Below the pieces are notes generated by a model. The model was not told the DNA's origin, searched no databases, and saw only the letters and a list, made by a program, of their open reading frames with translations. A stretch of 7,908 nucleotides of DNA from an uncultured Mollicutes bacterium (GTDB lineage Bacteria; Bacillota_I; Bacilli_A; RFN20; CAG-826). Within the stretch, counting starts at the first letter, position 1. Every line of letters starts with the position of its first letter. Below are positions 5,651-7,908 of the stretch, one piece after another. A program made the translations under genes and the position numbers. The stretch covers positions 1 through 7,908 of the forward strand of contig URTN01000035.1 in NCBI GenBank assembly GCA_900550795.1. Direction: 5' to 3'.

Positions 5651-5665
5651 CTTTCCAAAGGAAAG
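5651..5665. repeat. 15-bp palindrome between the divergent uraA and pbuG promoters
   Basis: CTTTCC and GGAAAG are perfect arms around AAA, lying midway between the uraA -35 (5599-5604) and the cre-like box (5695-5708). In the minus-strand RNA it would be a 6-bp hairpin followed by GAUUUUU, so it might be a weak terminator against minus-strand transcription. As DNA it could be an operator. Confidence 0.4.
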
Positions 5666-5694
5666 AAATAAACTTGGTTAAAAAAGAACATTTT

Positions 5695-5708
5695 TGAAAG
5701 TGCTTTCA
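5695..5708 (+). promoter_or_regulatory. cre-like site (possible CcpA operator) at the pbuG promoter
   Basis: TGAAAGTGCTTTCA is two perfect 6-bp arms around TG. It fits the CcpA operator consensus TGWNANCGNTNWCA except that the core reads TG instead of CG. It overlaps the -35 zone of the proposed pbuG promoter, a position that would repress. Catabolite control of purine uptake is an inference from this match. Confidence 0.45.
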
Positions 5709-5722
5709 TAACAAAATCATCT

Positions 5723-5738
5723 TGTTTTAATTTAAAAT
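5723..5738 (+). promoter_or_regulatory. Promoter of pbuG
   Basis: TG-T-TTTAAT is an extended -10 with hexamer at 5726-5731 (5 of 6). A second -10-like TAAAAT lies at 5733-5738 (5 of 6). At 17 bases from the first, CTTTCA (5703-5708) is a weak -35 inside the cre-like box. Either start would place the 5' end within about 15 bases of the riboswitch aptamer, as expected. Confidence 0.5.
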
Positions 5739-5750
5739 ATCTCAGTCGAA

Positions 5751-5816
5751 GTCGTATATGATGGTGATATGGTCCATTAGTCTCTACGCTTTCTCCTTTA
5801 GTGAAGGCACTACGAC
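5751..5816 (+). promoter_or_regulatory. Purine riboswitch aptamer, guanine/hypoxanthine class
   Basis: P1 is GUCGUA (5751-5756) with UACGAC (5811-5816). P2 is AUGG (5761-5764) with CCAU around a loop holding GAUAUGG (5766-5772), the conserved L2 motif. J2/3 reads UCUCUAC (5781-5787). P3 is CUUUC with GAAGG around L3 CCUUUAG. J3/1 reads ACUA, placing C5810 at the position of C74 in the B. subtilis xpt aptamer. Cytosine there specifies guanine or hypoxanthine, whereas adenine aptamers have U. All core elements of the three-way junction are present. It lies 93 bases upstream of a hypoxanthine/guanine permease gene, the usual target. Ligand binding is expected to switch that gene off. Confidence 0.93.
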
Positions 5817-5860
5817 AAGAAAGTAAAAATTGCGTTAGTTTTTCATTTTTATTCTTCTTG
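5816..5860 (+). promoter_or_regulatory. Long AU-rich hairpin immediately 3' of the riboswitch
   Basis: CAAGAA AGUAAAAAU (5816-5830) pairs with AUUUUUAUU (5845-5853) and UUCUUG (5855-5860): 15 pairs with a single bulged C at 5854 and a 14-base loop. It begins at the last base of riboswitch P1. It is not a normal terminator, because GGAUCCC follows rather than a U run. It may stack on P1 or act as a spacer or RNase site. Confidence 0.5.
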
Positions 5861-5863
5861 GAT

Positions 5864-5904
5864 CCCACCTCATATCTGATTAGATAATTCTTCTAATAGG
5901 AGGG
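5864..5904 (+). promoter_or_regulatory. Hairpin sequestering the pbuG ribosome binding site (likely riboswitch output)
   Basis: CCCACCU (5864-5870) pairs with AGGAGGG (5898-5904), six pairs with one A-A mismatch, covering the whole Shine-Dalgarno site. AUUAGA (5879-5884) pairs perfectly with UCUAAU (5892-5897) just inside, leaving an 8-base bulge at 5871-5878. The pbuG ATG follows at 5910. This suggests control of translation initiation rather than termination. The pairing is seen in the sequence, and its link to ligand state is inferred. Confidence 0.55.
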
Positions 5905-5909
5905 TAACC

Positions 5910-7463
5910 ATGGAAGAAACCATAAAAAGCAACCCATCTAATGGAAATGGTTCCTGGAGTCCAAAAACTGGTTTTGGACGCTTTTTGGACCGCTATTTCC
6001 ATATCTCGGAAAGAGGATCAAGCATCGTAAGAGAGCTTGTAGGTGGCCTCATCATTTTCTTGGCAATGTTTTACATCTTGCCACTTAATTCCAACATGCT
6101 TGCAGGAGACTGGGCTAACATTATTGGAGTAACCACCAGTAATGTTCGCGTCACCTTGGACGCTGCTGGAAATGTAATATTAAGAGAAATCTTAATCTAT
6201 GGGGATACTTGGGCGACTGTTGACCAAGTAAGGGCTGCAATATTTGCTGCTACAGCAATTAGTGCTGCCGTCACAACCATCTTAATGGGACTTTATGGTA
6301 AGCTTCCTGTTGGATTAGCTAGCGGCCTTGGCATCAATTCCCTTGTTGCCTTCACTGTCATGCTTGGAATGGGATTCAACCTTGCCCAAGCCATGTGTAT
6401 CGTCTTTGTCGATGGTATCTTATTCTTAATCATCAGCCTTACTCCATTACGTGCTTGGATCGTACGTAATATCCCTAAGTCTTTAAAATTTGCAATTTCT
6501 GCTGGTATTGGCTTCTTCATTGCCTTTATCGGTTTCCAAAACATTGGGATCATCGTTCCAAATAGCGCTACTAGCGTTGGCTTTGGCGATTTCACTAGCC
6601 CAGCTGTCATCACTGGTATTGTCGGAATCATCATTGTCTTAGTACTTTCTTCATTCCCACAAAACAAGAAATGGAGCTTCTGGATTTCTAAATTTGCCGT
6701 CATCATTGCTATTGTCATCATGGGCATTGTCTGCGGTTCTTTAGGACAAGCAGGCGTAGCTGGCATGCCAACTTTCTATAATCCTAGCTACCATATTTCT
6801 GAAATCGGAAATATCGGCAAGATCTTTGGCTGCTGCTTCTTTGGGTTTGATGCATTCTTAAACCCAATGGCAATTGCCTTTACATTTGCCTTATTGTTCG
6901 TTGACTTCTTCGATACCACTGGAACCTTAGTTGGTGTTGAAGCCGGTGCTGGAATGGTTGATGAAAATGGAAATATCACCGTCAATGACCGTCCAGCCAT
7001 GGTAACTGATGCTATCGGAACTTGCTTTGGTGCAGTTTGCGGTACTACTACTGTTACTTCTTTCGTTGAATCTACTACTGGGGTTGCTGCTGGAGCTAGA
7101 ACTGGATTAGCTGCTGTTACTACTGGTTTATTATTTGCCTTAAGCTTAGCTATCTATCCAGCTTTATCAATGTTCTCCTCTTCTTCAGTCACTGGTCTAG
7201 CCCTAGTCTATGTCGGTGTCTGCATGTTTAAGAACCTAGAGAAACTTGATTGGCATGACTGGGTTGCTGTTGGTAGCGGCTTCTTCACTGTCTTAATCAT
7301 GACAATCTCTTATAGCATCAGCGATGGAATTGCCTGGGGATTCATCTCCTACACCATCATGACATTAGCCTCTAACAAATTCAAAAAGAGCGATATCACT
7401 GTTGCTTGCTGTTCCCTTGCCTTCTTAGCAATCTACATAATGAAGGCTTGTCTAAAGATCTAA
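5910..7463 (+). CDS. pbuG: Hypoxanthine/guanine permease, AzgA-like (PbuG/PbuO) branch of NCS2
   Basis: This multi-pass membrane carrier takes up hypoxanthine and guanine for salvage. The N-terminal region GRFLDRYFHISERGSSIVRELVGGLIIFLAMFYI (23-56) is the usual start of the family, truncated here only in description. Further signatures are LASGLGINSLVAFTVMLGMG (136-155), IPKSLKFAISAGIG (188-201), VDFFDTTGTLVGV (331-343), and TDAIG through VESTTGVAAGARTGL (366-400). At 517 residues it exceeds many relatives (roughly 430-490). Extra residues lie about 65-107 between the first two membrane segments. GGAGGG (5899-5904) is 5 bases before the ATG but can be masked by a hairpin. A guanine riboswitch precedes it, matching the substrate. 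The gene is relatively GC-rich with ATC/ATT isoleucine codons, suggesting good expression. PbuG versus PbuO cannot be settled by sequence alone. Confidence 0.9.
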   Translation: MEETIKSNPSNGNGSWSPKTGFGRFLDRYFHISERGSSIVRELVGGLIIFLAMFYILPLNSNMLAGDWANIIGVTTSNVRVTLDAAGNVILREILIYGDTWATVDQVRAAIFAATAISAAVTTILMGLYGKLPVGLASGLGINSLVAFTVMLGMGFNLAQAMCIVFVDGILFLIISLTPLRAWIVRNIPKSLKFAISAGIGFFIAFIGFQNIGIIVPNSATSVGFGDFTSPAVITGIVGIIIVLVLSSFPQNKKWSFWISKFAVIIAIVIMGIVCGSLGQAGVAGMPTFYNPSYHISEIGNIGKIFGCCFFGFDAFLNPMAIAFTFALLFVDFFDTTGTLVGVEAGAGMVDENGNITVNDRPAMVTDAIGTCFGAVCGTTTVTSFVESTTGVAAGARTGLAAVTTGLLFALSLAIYPALSMFSSSSVTGLALVYVGVCMFKNLEKLDWHDWVAVGSGFFTVLIMTISYSISDGIAWGFISYTIMTLASNKFKKSDITVACCSLAFLAIYIMKACLKI

Positions 7464-7475
7464 ATCAAATAAAAT
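7448..7475 (+). promoter_or_regulatory. Possible guaA promoter at the end of pbuG
   Basis: TTGTCT (7448-7453, 4 of 6) is spaced 16 bases from TAAAAT (7470-7475, 5 of 6). The start would fall near 7482, two bases inside the 5' arm of the terminator hairpin. Only 21 bases separate the terminator from the guaA ATG, so any dedicated promoter has to lie here or further upstream. Confidence 0.35.
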
Positions 7476-7479
7476 TTAT

Positions 7480-7510
7480 GGCAGGTAGGAATTTTCTTAC
7501 CTGCCTTTTT
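7480..7510 (+). terminator. Intrinsic terminator between pbuG and guaA
   Basis: GGCAGGUAGG (7480-7489) pairs with CUUACCUGCC (7496-7505) over 10 bases, one G-U, with a 6-base loop AAUUUU and five U at 7506-7510. It begins 16 bases after the pbuG stop. It should end most pbuG transcripts. The guaA ATG lies only 21 bases beyond. Confidence 0.88.
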
Positions 7511-7531
7511 CTTAATTAAAGGAGCATTTAA

Positions 7532-7908
7532 ATGGAAAAAGAAATGATTGCCGTACTTGATTTTGGTGGACAATATAATGAACTTATCGCTAGGCGTATA
7601 AGGGATTTAAGTGTCTATAGCGAACTTCTTCCTTTTTCTACTCCTATAGAAAAACTAAAAGACAAGAACATAAAGGGCATTATATTTACAGGCGGGCCAA
7701 GAAGCGTCTATGAAAGCGATGCCCCTACTATTGATAAAGAAATATTTAATCTAGGGAAGCCAATCTTAGGAATATGTTATGGAGCCCAAGAGATTGCATA
7801 TTCGCTTGGAGGAAGTGTCAACCAAACTAGTAAAAAAGAATTTGGCCTAACTAAAATAACAAATATCAAAGATAGTCTCTTATTTAAAGATATCCCCTCT
7901 AATCATGA
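7532..7908 (+). CDS. guaA: GMP synthetase (glutamine-hydrolysing), N-terminal part; cut by window edge
   Basis: GuaA aminates XMP to GMP using glutamine and ATP in the cytosol. The 125 complete codons here cover the class I glutamine amidotransferase domain. IAVLDFGGQYNELIARRIRDL (6-26) is the characteristic start, and GIIFTGGPRSVYE (49-61) the oxyanion strand. GICYGAQ (80-86) holds the nucleophile C82, and KKEFGL (101-106) corresponds to the family's conserved REYG region. The His-Glu partners, the ATP-pyrophosphatase domain and the dimerisation domain lie beyond the edge. AAAGGAG (7518-7524) is 7 bases before the ATG. The gene follows pbuG in the same direction but behind a strong terminator, so its transcription depends on read-through or on the possible promoter at the end of pbuG. 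Confidence 0.95.
   Translation, partial: MEKEMIAVLDFGGQYNELIARRIRDLSVYSELLPFSTPIEKLKDKNIKGIIFTGGPRSVYESDAPTIDKEIFNLGKPILGICYGAQEIAYSLGGSVNQTSKKEFGLTKITNIKDSLLFKDIPSNH

Noticed and set aside
5449..5868. A 139-codon minus-strand open frame upstream of uraA
   Set aside because: It is antisense to the guanine riboswitch and its hairpins and covers the uraA promoter and attenuators. Its translation resembles no family, is rich in Phe, Leu and Lys as expected of AT-rich noncoding DNA, and I saw no ribosome site.
6293..7000. Minus-strand open frames opposite pbuG
   Set aside because: Shadows of the pbuG coding sequence; low-complexity translations without motifs.

Overview
The window looks like a stretch of chromosome from a low-GC Bacillota (Firmicutes-type) bacterium. 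Supporting signs are strong GGAGG-type Shine-Dalgarno sites, sigma-A-like promoters, intrinsic terminators with U tracts, a guanine riboswitch, and sites resembling the CcpA operator (cre). All genes whose ends lie inside the window stop with TAA. I cannot name the genus from the sequence. Spot counts over single 60-base lines gave about 43-48% G+C in the housekeeping genes at the more GC-rich points, but only 25-37% in the gene at 1720-3534.

Layout from left to right: (1) prs, PRPP synthetase, minus strand, running off the left edge. (2) hpt, hypoxanthine phosphoribosyltransferase, plus strand, divergent from prs across a 178-base interval with two back-to-back promoters. (3) A minus-strand gene for a three-part protein: an N-terminal excisionase/MerR-like helix-turn-helix, an AAA-ATPase-like domain and a C-terminal PD-(D/E)XK nuclease domain. 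Its stop codon touches that of hpt. (4) A 309-base gap carrying repeated TTTCGTTTT motifs at the promoter of gene 3, plus two minus-strand terminator-like hairpins. (5) uraA, a uracil permease, minus strand. (6) A 521-base divergent control region. Its minus side is a uraA leader with two tandem attenuator-like terminators. Its plus side carries a cre-like box, a guanine-class purine riboswitch and a hairpin covering the next gene's Shine-Dalgarno site. (7) pbuG, a hypoxanthine/guanine permease of the AzgA family, plus strand. (8) A strong terminator. (9) The start of guaA, GMP synthetase, plus strand, running off the right edge.

Five of the six genes form a nucleobase-salvage neighbourhood. 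PbuG imports guanine or hypoxanthine, Prs makes PRPP, Hpt joins the two into IMP or GMP, GuaA makes GMP from XMP, and UraA imports uracil. The riboswitch would lower PbuG synthesis when guanine or hypoxanthine is plentiful. The HTH-ATPase-nuclease gene is the outsider: it is AT-richer, separated by terminators, and has its own repeat-laden promoter. It is the best candidate here for something little described, although its two large domains belong to a known family of unclear function.
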